A DNA stretch of 23,863 bases, from NCBI GenBank assembly GCA_934202505.1, contig CAKPXW010000016.1, forward strand, positions 1 through 23,863. The letters are read 5' to 3'. This DNA comes from an uncultured Bacilli bacterium. Its GTDB lineage: Bacteria > Bacillota_I > Bacilli_A > RFN20 > CAG-631. The position numbers and the translations under genes are program-made. This document shows positions 14,004-22,607 of this stretch, piece by piece (positions within the stretch are counted from its first letter, which is position 1; each line of letters opens with the position of its first letter). The notes beneath the pieces were generated by a model that was not told the origin of the DNA, ran no database searches, and saw only the letters and a list, made by a program, of their open reading frames with translations.

Positions 14004-15856
14004 TTTATTTTCAAATAAACAAGTAAAATAGTTATATCTGCAGGATTTACTCCACTAATTCTACTAGCTTGTCCTATTGTTTCCGGCCTAATTTCTTTTA
14101 ATTTTTGTCTTGCTTCTAAAGCAAGGTGAATAACTTTGTCATAATCAATGTCAAATGGAATTTTATATGATTCTAATTTATTTAATTCTTCAGCATCTTT
14201 TTCTTGCTTTTTTATATATCCTTCATATTTTGCATTAATTTGTACTTGCTCTATAACGTCATCATTGAAAGGACAATTAACATCTAAATATGGAAGGATA
14301 TCTTTAAGTTCAATAAATGGACGTTTAATAAATTCTAAAATAGTAAGTCCTCCAATATTGTCATTATAGCCTTTAGATATGCTATATTGACAAATATTTT
14401 GATTATTTTTAATTTTGTAAGTTGAAATTATATCTTTTAGTTTATTAATATTATCAAGTTTTTCTAAAAAATTATTATATGTGTCTTGTTTAACAAGACC
14501 TACATCATAACCATATTTTAATAATCTAATATCGGCATTGTCATGCCTTAATAGTAACCTATATTCAGATCTACTTGTTAATAAACGATAAGGCTCATTA
14601 GTTCCTTTTGTAACTAAATCGTCAATCATTAATCCAATATAAGATTCATTTCTTTTTAAAATTAAAGGATCTTTTCCTTGAATCTTTAATGTGGCATTAA
14701 TACCAGCAATTAATCCTTGACCAGCAGCTTCTTCATAACCGGATGTTCCATTTATTTGACCTGCAGTAAATAAATTATCGATTAATTTAGTTTCTAAAGA
14801 TAGTTTTAATTGAGTAGGATAAATAGCATCATATTCAATAGCATAAGCGTAATGAAGAACTTTGGCATTTTCAAGACCAGGTAAGGAATGAATCATTAAA
14901 TCTTGAATATGATTAGGCATAGATGTAGAAAATCCTTGTAGATAAATCGAATTATTACTACTAGATTCTGGCTCTAAAAATAATTGATGTCTTTCTTTAT
15001 CGGCAAAACGAACAATTTTATCTTCGATAGATGGACAATATCTTGGACCGCGTCCTTTTATATTCCCACTATACATTGCTGATTCTTTTAAGTTATCTTT
15101 AATTATTTGATGAGTTAAAGGAGTTGTATGAATAAGGTAACATGGTGTTTGTTTTTCAAGTGGTATGAAAGTATTAGTAGAATAGGAAAAAGCAAGTTTC
15201 CCATCAGTTCCAAGTTGAATTTCTCCTTTAGAAAAATCAATACTTTCTTTAGCTATACGTGGAGGAGTTCCGGTTTTAAGTCTTAAAATTTTAAATCCTA
15301 ATTGAGCGAGTTGAGGTGAAAGTCCATGAGCAGAACGTTGACCAAAAGGACCTTCTACTTTCATACTATGGCCAACTAATATAGTAGATTCAAGATATGT
15401 TCCAGTTGTTAATACTGTAGCCTTGGCTAGAATTTTTTCATCATCTTCTGTTATAACGCCTAAACATTTTTTATTTTCAACAATTAAACTTTTTACCATT
15501 TTTTCTATTATAGTAACATTTTTATGATGCATTAAAACATCTTGCATATAAGCAGGATATTTTAATTTATCTATTTGTGCTCTTAAACATTGAACACCAG
15601 GTCCTTTAGAAGTGTTTAGCATTTTCATTTGCAAATATGTGTGATCAGTTGTTTTTCCCATTTGACCACCTAAAGCATCTATTTCTCTAACGACAACTCC
15701 TTTTGCAGGCCCTCCTATTGAGGGGTTGCAAGGAGTTTGGCCAATATTTTTAATATCAAGAGATAATAAACAAACCTTTTGATTCATATTTGCAGCAGCT
15801 AAACAAGCTTCAATTCCAGCATGTCCACCACCTACTACAATTATGTCAAATTCCAT
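14000..15856 (-). CDS. mnmG: tRNA uridine 5-carboxymethylaminomethyl modification enzyme MnmG
   Basis: MnmG (GidA) works with MnmE to form the (carboxymethyl)aminomethyl group at C5 of wobble uridine 34, using FAD, NADH and methylene-tetrahydrofolate. The 618-aa protein has the FAD-binding GGGHAGIEA motif (8-16), the NPSIGGPAKG stretch (about 42-51, with the conserved cysteine just before it), GTYLEST, LKTGTPPRI, and the YDAIYPTQL and GTSGYEEAAGQG motifs of the family, so it is complete. Its ribosome binding site AAAGGAAG lies within the last codons of proS, 2 nt separating the genes. mnmE is not adjacent in this window, although MnmG needs it. Confidence 0.97.
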   Translation of the reverse strand: MEFDIIVVGGGHAGIEACLAAANMNQKVCLLSLDIKNIGQTPCNPSIGGPAKGVVVREIDALGGQMGKTTDHTYLQMKMLNTSKGPGVQCLRAQIDKLKYPAYMQDVLMHHKNVTIIEKMVKSLIVENKKCLGVITEDDEKILAKATVLTTGTYLESTILVGHSMKVEGPFGQRSAHGLSPQLAQLGFKILRLKTGTPPRIAKESIDFSKGEIQLGTDGKLAFSYSTNTFIPLEKQTPCYLIHTTPLTHQIIKDNLKESAMYSGNIKGRGPRYCPSIEDKIVRFADKERHQLFLEPESSSNNSIYLQGFSTSMPNHIQDLMIHSLPGLENAKVLHYAYAIEYDAIYPTQLKLSLETKLIDNLFTAGQINGTSGYEEAAGQGLIAGINATLKIQGKDPLILKRNESYIGLMIDDLVTKGTNEPYRLLTSRSEYRLLLRHDNADIRLLKYGYDVGLVKQDTYNNFLEKLDNINKLKDIISTYKIKNNQNICQYSISKGYNDNIGGLTILEFIKRPFIELKDILPYLDVNCPFNDDVIEQVQINAKYEGYIKKQEKDAEELNKLESYKIPFDIDYDKVIHLALEARQKLKEIRPETIGQASRISGVNPADITILLVYLKIK

Positions 15857-15858
15857 TT

Positions 15859-17565
15859 TTATGCTTCCTTTGCCACTTTATCAATTATATAATTCAAACA
15901 ATCTTGAACTGTTTTTTCTTCTTTTATGTTTGCTTTTCTTTCTTTAAATTCAACGATTCCTTCCCCTGCTTTTCTACCAACAGTTACGATAAGAGGAATA
16001 CCTATTAAATCCCAATCTTTGAATTTAAATCCAGGCTTAGCATCTCTTTCATCTAAGATAACTTCGACTTTGTTAGCTTTTAATGTTTCATACATAGAAT
16101 CAGCTAATTCTTTTTGAATAGGATCATTATAATTTACGCAAATGATTACAGCATGATAGGGAGCAACATTTAAAGGCCAAATAATTCCATTTTCATCATG
16201 GTTTTGTTCGATAATACTGGCCATAGTTCTTGTAACACCAATGCCGTAGCATCCCATAACCATAGGAATATTTTCTCCTTTTTCATTTAAATAAGTGCAT
16301 CCCATTGATGCTGAATATTTGGTTTTTAATTTAAAAATTTGTCCAACTTCAATTCCTCTTTCAGCTTTTAAAGGCTTTTTACAAATAGGACATAAGTCTC
16401 CTTCTTTGGCATCTTTTAAATCACAAACAACATAATCTTTTATATCACGATTAAAATTGAAATTTAAAAGATGGGTATCTAATTTATTAGCTCCAACAAT
16501 CATATTTTTCATATTAACTAATTCACTATCAACATATATTTTCATAGAACTATTGTAAGGTCCAATAAATCCTTCAACTGTATTAGCTTTGGTAATTTCT
16601 TCACTAGTTGACATATATACTTCATGTTCTGCTGCTTTTAATGCATTACATATTTTAATAAAGTTAACATCACGATCACCACGTACTAAAAACATTGATG
16701 GTTTACCATCGACAGAATAAATAACAGATTTAGCAATATCTTTAGGTTGAACATTTAAAAATCTAGCTAACTCATCTATTGTTTTAACATTTGGAGTTGC
16801 TACTTCTTGAAGTTCAAGTTCTTTTTCATCGTTTTTATAGTTATCATTATATGAACTAGCTTTTTCTTCATCGGCAGCATAAAAACAAGAATCACAATAT
16901 ATAATATTTGATTCACCAACATTTGATAAGGCCATGAATTGATGAGATTCACTTCCGCCAATTGCACCAGTATCAGCTAGAACAATTTGATAATTTATAT
17001 GTAGTCTATTAAAAATGTTTTGATAAGTGGTATACATTATTTTGTATGATTCATCAAGGCCAGCATCATCTTTATCAAAAGAATAAGCATCTTTCATTAT
17101 GAATTCTCTTCCTCGCATTAATCCAAAACGAGGACGAACTTCATCACGATATTTTGTTTGAATTTGATAAAGATTTAATGGCAAAGCTTTATAAGATTTA
17201 ACTTCATTTTTAACAAGGTCTGTAAATATTTCTTCATGTGTAGGCCCTAGACAAAATTCACGATCATGTCTATCTTTGAATCTTATTAATTCAGGTCCAT
17301 ATTTAAACCATCTTCCTGATTCTTCCCATAATTCTTTTGGCTGAATAGCACTAGATAATATTTCTTGAGCACCAGAATTATCCATTTCTTCACGAATAAT
17401 GTTTTCAATTTTTCTAAGTGTTCTAAGACCAAGTGGTAAATAATTGTAAACGCCTGCTACAAGTTTTCTTATCATACCTGCTCTTATTAATAAAATATGG
17501 GAAGGAATTTGTGCTTCTTGAGGTGCTTCTTTTAAAGTGGATAGTAACATTTTACTTGCTTTCAT
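15859..17565 (-). CDS. proS: Prolyl-tRNA synthetase, bacterial type with editing domain
   Basis: ProS charges tRNA-Pro. The 568-aa length matches the bacterial form, and the class II motifs are visible: motif 1 around GLRTLRKIENIIREEM, GPTHEE, motif 2 at RDEVRPRFGLMRGREF, and motif 3 around GCYGIGVTR. Between motifs 2 and 3 lies the insertion (editing) domain that hydrolyses Ala-tRNA-Pro (about residues 235-390, with IDELARFLNVQPKDIAKSV and FLVRGDRDVN). The C-terminal anticodon-binding domain has the usual LDERDAKPGFKFKDWDLIG segment. The ribosome binding site is formed with the metG stop codon (TAGGAG, 6 nt from the ATG). Its place between metG and mnmG is unlike Bacillus subtilis. Confidence 0.97.
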   Translation of the reverse strand: MKASKMLLSTLKEAPQEAQIPSHILLIRAGMIRKLVAGVYNYLPLGLRTLRKIENIIREEMDNSGAQEILSSAIQPKELWEESGRWFKYGPELIRFKDRHDREFCLGPTHEEIFTDLVKNEVKSYKALPLNLYQIQTKYRDEVRPRFGLMRGREFIMKDAYSFDKDDAGLDESYKIMYTTYQNIFNRLHINYQIVLADTGAIGGSESHQFMALSNVGESNIIYCDSCFYAADEEKASSYNDNYKNDEKELELQEVATPNVKTIDELARFLNVQPKDIAKSVIYSVDGKPSMFLVRGDRDVNFIKICNALKAAEHEVYMSTSEEITKANTVEGFIGPYNSSMKIYVDSELVNMKNMIVGANKLDTHLLNFNFNRDIKDYVVCDLKDAKEGDLCPICKKPLKAERGIEVGQIFKLKTKYSASMGCTYLNEKGENIPMVMGCYGIGVTRTMASIIEQNHDENGIIWPLNVAPYHAVIICVNYNDPIQKELADSMYETLKANKVEVILDERDAKPGFKFKDWDLIGIPLIVTVGRKAGEGIVEFKERKANIKEEKTVQDCLNYIIDKVAKEA

Positions 17566-17574
17566 AAAAATCTC

Positions 17575-19164
17575 CTAGTTTGAATATAATTCTTTTTTCA
17601 TTCTTTCTACTTCAACATTTGCATCTAAACGTGAATAAATTGGAGTAGGAGTGTCACAAATTTTAATATTTGATAATTGACCAAATCCTTTTTGGATAGC
17701 TTCATAATTTTGTAATTCCTTAGGACAATTTAACAAAGAAAATGCTTTACTTGTTCCTTCAGTTAAAAATGGCGAAAGTAAAACGGTTGCTGTATATATT
17801 ACATTTGCTAAATGATTCATAGTCGATGCAAGCTCATCTTTTTTAGTTTCATCTTTTGCAAGTGACCAAGGTTTACAATCATCAACATATTTATTTGCAC
17901 GAGAAATCATTTCAAAAACACTTACAATAGCATTAGTAACATCGAAATTGTTCATTTTGTTAAAGAAGTTATCTATAGTAATTTTAACAACTTCTTCAAG
18001 ACCTTTATCATAAGTTCCAATGCAACCTTTATATTCTGGAATAATTCCATTAAAATACTTATTAATCATAGATAAGCTACGATGAGTTAAATTTCCATAG
18101 TCATTAGCAAGATCACTATTACAACGTTCAACAAATTGTTCTGGAGTGAACATTCCATCTTCGCAGAAAGGAATTTCTCTAAGTAGATAGTAACGAAGTA
18201 AATCCATACCATACATATCACGTAATTTTTGAGGATAAACGACATTACCCTTAGATTTAGACATTTTTCCATCTTTCATAATAATCCAACCATGAACTAA
18301 GAATTTGTCTGGTAAAGGAAGATCAAGAGCCATTAAAAATACTGGCCAATAAATTAAATGGAATCTTGTTATCTCTTTACCTAAAACATGAACTTTCTCT
18401 TGGCAATTCATCCAATATTTTTGAAATAATGAATCATCACTAGAAAGATATCCAAGAGCTGATATATAGTTAAGTAAGGCATCTAACCAAACATAAACTA
18501 CATGTTTTGGATTACTTTGTACTTTTACTCCCCAATCAAAAGAAGTACGTGATACACATAGATCTTCAAGACCAGGTTTAATAAAGTTATTAATTACTTC
18601 ATTTAATCTACTTTTAGGAGTAACAATATCAGGATGAGTTTGATAGAAGTCTAATAGTCTATTAGTATATTTAGACATTTTAAAGAAATATGCTTCTTCT
18701 TTTTCAAGGCTTACATCTCTACCACAATCTGGACATTTTCCATTTACCAGTTGTGTTTGAGTGAAAAATGATTCGCATTGTTTACAATACCATCCTTCAT
18801 AATTTCCAAGATAGATATCTCCTTGCTTTAAAAATCTTTCAAACACTTCTTCAACTACTTTAGTGTGTCTTGGTTGAGTAGTACGTATAAAATCAGTGTT
18901 GGTGATTTGAAGATCTTTCCATAATTCTTGAATTCCTTTAACTATATCATCAACGAATTGTTGTGGTTTAACATTTGCTTCTTCTGCTTTTGTTTGAATT
19001 TTTTGACCATGTTCATCTGTTCCAGTTAAAAAGAAAACATCATAGCCACAAGCTCTTTTATAACGTGCTATTGAATCAACCATAAAAGTTGTGTAACAAT
19101 GGCCTAAATGTAATTTTCCACTAGGATAGTAGATAGGGGTTGTTATATAAAATGATTTACTCAT
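17575..19164 (-). CDS. metG: Methionyl-tRNA synthetase, short form
   Basis: MetG charges tRNA-Met, including initiator tRNA. Class I signatures are present: HLGH (19-22, HIGH type) and KMSKS near residue 300, with the connective-peptide zinc knuckle CKQC (127-130) and CPDC (144-147). At 529 aa it stops after the alpha-helical anticodon-binding domain and lacks the roughly 110-residue C-terminal dimerisation/tRNA-binding domain that makes the B. subtilis enzyme 664 aa. The gene overlaps rsmI by 8 nt and has a strong AAGGAGG site. No stand-alone tRNA-binding protein is seen nearby. Confidence 0.96.
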   Translation of the reverse strand: MSKSFYITTPIYYPSGKLHLGHCYTTFMVDSIARYKRACGYDVFFLTGTDEHGQKIQTKAEEANVKPQQFVDDIVKGIQELWKDLQITNTDFIRTTQPRHTKVVEEVFERFLKQGDIYLGNYEGWYCKQCESFFTQTQLVNGKCPDCGRDVSLEKEEAYFFKMSKYTNRLLDFYQTHPDIVTPKSRLNEVINNFIKPGLEDLCVSRTSFDWGVKVQSNPKHVVYVWLDALLNYISALGYLSSDDSLFQKYWMNCQEKVHVLGKEITRFHLIYWPVFLMALDLPLPDKFLVHGWIIMKDGKMSKSKGNVVYPQKLRDMYGMDLLRYYLLREIPFCEDGMFTPEQFVERCNSDLANDYGNLTHRSLSMINKYFNGIIPEYKGCIGTYDKGLEEVVKITIDNFFNKMNNFDVTNAIVSVFEMISRANKYVDDCKPWSLAKDETKKDELASTMNHLANVIYTATVLLSPFLTEGTSKAFSLLNCPKELQNYEAIQKGFGQLSNIKICDTPTPIYSRLDANVEVERMKKELYSN

Positions 19165-20017
19165 TGGTTAAGTCCTCCTTATGATAATAATTATATAGTT
19201 CATTTTTTGAAACTTTATATTTTAAAGCTATTTGTTTTATTGCTTCTTTTTTTGCGATATTTTGCACAATTAATTGGTTAATTTCTTCAATCATATTTTT
19301 ATTTATAGGAATAGAAATTTCTTCTTTATTTTTTTCAACAACGATTACCATTTCTCCTTTAAAGGTTTCACAAATTGGGAGTATTTCAGAAATTTTTCCT
19401 CTAATAAATTCTTCAAATTTTTTTGTAAGTTCACGACATATGCAAATATTTCTATCGCCAAGAATTTCTAACATGTTTTCTAAACATGATTTTATTTTAT
19501 GCGGTGATTGATAAAAAATTAAGGTATCTTCTATAGATTTTAATTTCGTTAATTCTTTTTTTCTACTTGATTCTTTTGGATTAAGGAAGCCATAAAAATA
19601 AAAATGAGATGAATCAAATCCACTAGCAATAATACTATGTATTAAAGCTGAGGGACCATTAACTATAACGACATTAAAATCGTTTTTGATACATTCTTGA
19701 ATGATTATACCACCAGGATCTGAAATGCCAGGATATCCAGCATCAGACATAAAAGCAATATTTTGTCCTTGCTTTAAATATTCAATAGCTTTGTTAGAAC
19801 TAGCTTTTTCAATATTTTCATAAGCAGAAATTAAAGGCTTATGAATATTTAATGCAGTAAGCAAAGATCCAGAAACTCTAGTGTCTTCACAAAATATAAT
19901 AGAACTATCATTTAACGCTTCAATAGTTCTTTGTGAGATTTCTTTTAAATTTCCAATAGGAGTAGCTATCACATATAAAGTTGCTTTATTATTTGTGAAA
20001 CTTTGTTGCCTATTCAT
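19157..20017 (-). CDS. rsmI: 16S rRNA (cytidine1402-2'-O)-methyltransferase
   Basis: RsmI methylates the 2'-hydroxyl of C1402 in the decoding centre of 16S rRNA. The 286-aa length and tetrapyrrole-methylase-type motifs fit: TPIGNLKEISQRTIEAL (19-35), CEDTRVSGSLL, FMSDAGYPGISDPGG (about 88-102), and NGPSALIHSIIASGF near 120. The last ~45 residues form the C-terminal helical extension (KEAIKQIALKYKVSKNELYNYYH) seen in Firmicutes homologues. It starts directly after the ricT stop (TAA-ATG, no gap) with AAGGAG upstream. The rsmI-metG order is conserved in Bacillales, where abrB usually lies between them; here they overlap. Confidence 0.95.
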   Translation of the reverse strand: MNRQQSFTNNKATLYVIATPIGNLKEISQRTIEALNDSSIIFCEDTRVSGSLLTALNIHKPLISAYENIEKASSNKAIEYLKQGQNIAFMSDAGYPGISDPGGIIIQECIKNDFNVVIVNGPSALIHSIIASGFDSSHFYFYGFLNPKESSRKKELTKLKSIEDTLIFYQSPHKIKSCLENMLEILGDRNICICRELTKKFEEFIRGKISEILPICETFKGEMVIVVEKNKEEISIPINKNMIEEINQLIVQNIAKKEAIKQIALKYKVSKNELYNYYHKEDLTNE

Positions 20018-20872
20018 TTATTTATTACACTCCTTAAAAAATTCTTCAAAGGTAATAAAATGGGATTCTTCTTTATTATCAAGTTTCATTGTTTTTGATA
20101 AAACATTCATAGAAGTAATTTTATATTCATTTCCTTGGTATTTAATTCTTTGTCCTAATCGTGGTAATCCGACTTTTAGTTCACTATAAATACTGTCTTC
20201 ATATTTTAAACAGCAAATAAGTTTGCCACATTGACCAGATAATTTTGATATATTTAAAGCAAGTAATTGGTTCTTAGCCATATTAATACTAATTCCTTCA
20301 AAATCAGATAAAAAAGTTGAACAACAAAGAGGAAGGCCACAAGGACCTAGTCCACCAATAGATTTTGCTCTATCTCTAGCACCAATTTGTCTAAGTTCAA
20401 TACGGCAATGAAGCTTACTAGCTAGTACTTTTAATAATTCACGAAAATCAACTCTTTCATCTGCAATATAAGTAAATATTACTTTAGTAGTATCAAGTGT
20501 ATATTCTCCGCAAACTAAATGCATATCTAAGTTTAAATTATTAACAGATTTCATAAATTCTTCTTCAGCTTTTTGGGCAAGAAGAACATTTTCTTTGCTT
20601 TTTTTAATTTCTTGTTCATTTGCAAGATGTAAAACAGGCTTTAATGGTGTATTAATTTCTACTTCTTCTATTTTCTTTGGTGCAACTTTAACTTTTCCAA
20701 GTTCAATTCCTCTAATTGTTTCTACAACTAAATAATCACCAACTTTATAGTCTAAAGTATCACAACCAAAGAAATATGTTTGTAAAGCTTTTTTAAAGCA
20801 TATTCCCACAACATATTCAAATTTCTTTTCTTCATTTAAAATGGGTGTTACTTCTTTATTTTCTTCATTCAC
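20018..20872 (-). CDS. ricT: PSP1-domain protein RicT (YaaT)
   Basis: The ~284-aa protein has the PSP1 domain of the YaaT/RicT family. In B. subtilis RicT joins RicA and RicF in the Y-complex, which binds iron-sulfur clusters and directs RNase Y mRNA processing. Paired cysteines that fit cluster binding are seen in GPCGLPLCC (about 176-184) and GQCGKLICC (about 213-221). DERVDFRELLKVLASKLHCRIELRQIGARD is the core family stretch in the middle. I prefer the GTG at 20872, since AGAAGGTG lies 6 nt before it. A GTG at 20881 overlapping the holB stop (GTGA) is the alternative and adds three residues. No ricA or ricF gene is in the window. Confidence 0.93.
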   Translation of the reverse strand: MNEENKEVTPILNEEKKFEYVVGICFKKALQTYFFGCDTLDYKVGDYLVVETIRGIELGKVKVAPKKIEEVEINTPLKPVLHLANEQEIKKSKENVLLAQKAEEEFMKSVNNLNLDMHLVCGEYTLDTTKVIFTYIADERVDFRELLKVLASKLHCRIELRQIGARDRAKSIGGLGPCGLPLCCSTFLSDFEGISINMAKNQLLALNISKLSGQCGKLICCLKYEDSIYSELKVGLPRLGQRIKYQGNEYKITSMNVLSKTMKLDNKEESHFITFEEFFKECNK

Positions 20873-20877
20873 TATAA

Positions 20878-21858
20878 TCACCTTCTTAATAAGTTAATTA
20901 ATAATTTATCAAACAATAGTTGCTTGTTTGTATTAGAAATCAATGAAGTTTTAGCAATTGTTATATCGTTTATCATTGATTCTATATTGTTAAAATTTAA
21001 GGATAGTTTTGTAATTTGATTATCATAAAAGTCACTACGGTAATCATTATCATCTTTTTTTATTAATGACTGAAAGAAACATGCTTCAAGCATATCAAGA
21101 TACAGTTCAATTTCAAAATTATCATTAAATTTTTTGATTCCTTCATTTTGCATATAAACAATAAAATAGTCATCTTTAATTGATAAATAGTTTAAAGAAT
21201 TTGAAAGTATTTCTTTAATAATTTCATATTGATTTGACAAAGCTATTTGCAAATTTTTTTCAGCATCATTAGAAATTCTTGCAAGTAAAGATGCATCTTC
21301 TAAAGCAATGTTATTTTCTTTTAAATAATTTACTAGTTCTTGGATAGTAAACTCTTTCAACTTGATAGTTTGACATCTTGAAACAATAGTTGGAATAATT
21401 GAAGAAAGAGAATTGCTTGTAAATATTGCTTTAATATTACTTGTAGGTTCTTCAATAAACTTTAATAATTTATTTAAAGAGGCAACTGGAGCTTTTTCAA
21501 TAAGATTGATTATATAAATTAATACTCCTTCACTTTCTAAAGATGATTTATTAAATTCTTTTTGTATATCTAAAACAACATCGTTTTTTAAATCTTCACC
21601 ATTGATAAGTCGAAAATCACCATAACTATTATTAGCAATTTTATGACAATTGTCACATTTACAACAAGCCATATTGTATTTGTCTTTATCAAGGCATACA
21701 AAACTTTGAGCCATAAATAAGGCTATATCTAAAACTGGGGATCCTTTTGCACCACTAATAATATAAGCATGAGATGTTTTATTGTTAGAAAATGCATTTT
21801 TTAATGTTTTATAAACAATAGGTTGATTTATTTCTAAATAATTTTTAATGTTATCCAT
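20878..21858 (-). CDS. holB: DNA polymerase III clamp loader subunit delta'
   Basis: HolB is the delta' subunit of the clamp loader that opens the sliding clamp. The 326-aa protein shows an AAA+-type N-terminal domain with a degenerate Walker A (SGAKGSPVLD, 35-44, lacking Lys-Thr), a zinc-binding set Cys55-x9-Cys65-x2-Cys68-x2-Cys71, and the Ser-Arg-Cys motif (160-162) that supplies the arginine finger. A non-functional nucleotide site is known for delta' in other bacteria, so the degenerate loop is expected, not damage. The C-terminal collar region is weakly conserved. The gene overlaps tmk by 8 nt and ricT by up to 4 nt. The tmk-holB-ricT order is the conserved Firmicutes arrangement. Confidence 0.93.
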   Translation of the reverse strand: MDNIKNYLEINQPIVYKTLKNAFSNNKTSHAYIISGAKGSPVLDIALFMAQSFVCLDKDKYNMACCKCDNCHKIANNSYGDFRLINGEDLKNDVVLDIQKEFNKSSLESEGVLIYIINLIEKAPVASLNKLLKFIEEPTSNIKAIFTSNSLSSIIPTIVSRCQTIKLKEFTIQELVNYLKENNIALEDASLLARISNDAEKNLQIALSNQYEIIKEILSNSLNYLSIKDDYFIVYMQNEGIKKFNDNFEIELYLDMLEACFFQSLIKKDDNDYRSDFYDNQITKLSLNFNNIESMINDITIAKTSLISNTNKQLLFDKLLINLLRR

Positions 21859-22480
21859 TTGCTAATTTATCTTTAACTATTTTATATACTGTTTCAAAAA
21901 CAACATCTTTTGATTTATTGCCATCAACTATTGTAAAACGTTGAGAATATTTTTCTTTAAGTATTTGATATCCTTCATGAACCTTTTTGTGAAATGAAAG
22001 TCCTTCAAGATCTAATCTATTAACTTCATTTTCTCTTTGCTTCATGATACGACTGATTCCAACTTCAGGATCAATATCAAGTAAAATAGTTAAGTCAGGT
22101 AAGTGATTGTCGATTGCAAACATATTGATATTGTAGACTTCATCGATTCCAATTCCTCTTGCAAAGCCTTGATAAGCAAGAGAACTATCTAAAAATCGAT
22201 CACAAATTACAACATAACCATTATTTAATGCAGGAATAACTTTTTCAACTAAGTGTTGACGTCGACTAGCGGCATATAGTAAAGCTTCACTTCTTGAATC
22301 GAGATTAGTGTTATTTACATCTAAAATAATATCTCTTATTTTTTCAGCAATAGCTACACCACCAGGTTCTCTTGAATAGATAGTTTTGATTCCTTCATTA
22401 TTTAATTTGTCTACCAATTTCTTTGCAACAGTAGTTTTTCCACTACCATCAGGTCCTTCTATTGTTATAAAACAACTCAT
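21851..22480 (-). CDS. tmk: Thymidylate kinase
   Basis: Tmk phosphorylates dTMP to dTDP for DNA synthesis. At 209 aa it has normal length, with the P-loop GPDGSGKT (9-16), SREPGG (about 37-42), the DR(F/Y/H)-type motif CDRFLDSSLAYQG (about 93-105) and the C-terminal VDGNKSKDVV stretch. It is the first gene of the nine-gene minus-strand operon. The ribosome binding site is GGGGGTG, 5 nt before the ATG, and a TATAAT lies about 20 nt upstream. In B. subtilis tmk and holB are separated by darA and yaaR; here they overlap. Confidence 0.96.
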   Translation of the reverse strand: MSCFITIEGPDGSGKTTVAKKLVDKLNNEGIKTIYSREPGGVAIAEKIRDIILDVNNTNLDSRSEALLYAASRRQHLVEKVIPALNNGYVVICDRFLDSSLAYQGFARGIGIDEVYNINMFAIDNHLPDLTILLDIDPEVGISRIMKQRENEVNRLDLEGLSFHKKVHEGYQILKEKYSQRFTIVDGNKSKDVVFETVYKIVKDKLANG

Positions 22481-22500
22481 TTTAACACCCCCGTCTTATA

Positions 22501-22539
22501 ATTATACACTATCTTTTATATAATTAAAAGATAAGTGTA
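22501..22539 (-). promoter_or_regulatory. tmk operon promoter with an inverted repeat
   Basis: A perfect TATAAT (complement of 22501-22506) sits 21 nt before the tmk ATG. The -35 region is poor (TTTAAT-like). Just upstream and touching the -10 is an inverted repeat: 22505-22518 against 22525-22539, arms ACACTATCTTTT and AAAAGATAAGTGT with a single bulged base. It may be an operator or only AT-rich symmetry. Confidence 0.45.
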
Positions 22540-22558
22540 ATTTAAAAAAACAAATAAA

Positions 22559-22604
22559 AAAGAAGCACAAAAGAAAGTTTGCCAAAATTCAATTGTGCTT
22601 CTTT
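22559..22604 (-). terminator. Terminator of the beta-galactosidase/exonuclease transcript
   Basis: On the minus strand AAAGAAGCACAA (complement of 22593-22604) pairs perfectly with TTGTGCTTCTTT (complement of 22559-22570), a 12-bp stem with a 22-nt loop, followed by TTTATTTG. It begins 3 nt after the exonuclease stop codon. The loop is long for a terminator, but the U-run and position are good. It separates this transcript from the tmk promoter. Confidence 0.75.
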
Positions 22605-22607
22605 ATA

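Noticed and set aside
15790..16117. Overlapping plus-strand open frames antisense to mnmG and proS
   Set aside because: Both strands cannot be explained as coding here; the minus-strand genes carry all family motifs.
19274..20189. Plus-strand open frames antisense to rsmI and ricT
   Set aside because: Phe/Asn-rich translation with no start signal; shadows of conserved genes.
20878..21858. HolB as damaged because of its broken Walker A loop
   Set aside because: Delta' subunits in other bacteria also lack a working nucleotide site; the zinc cysteines and the Ser-Arg-Cys motif are intact.
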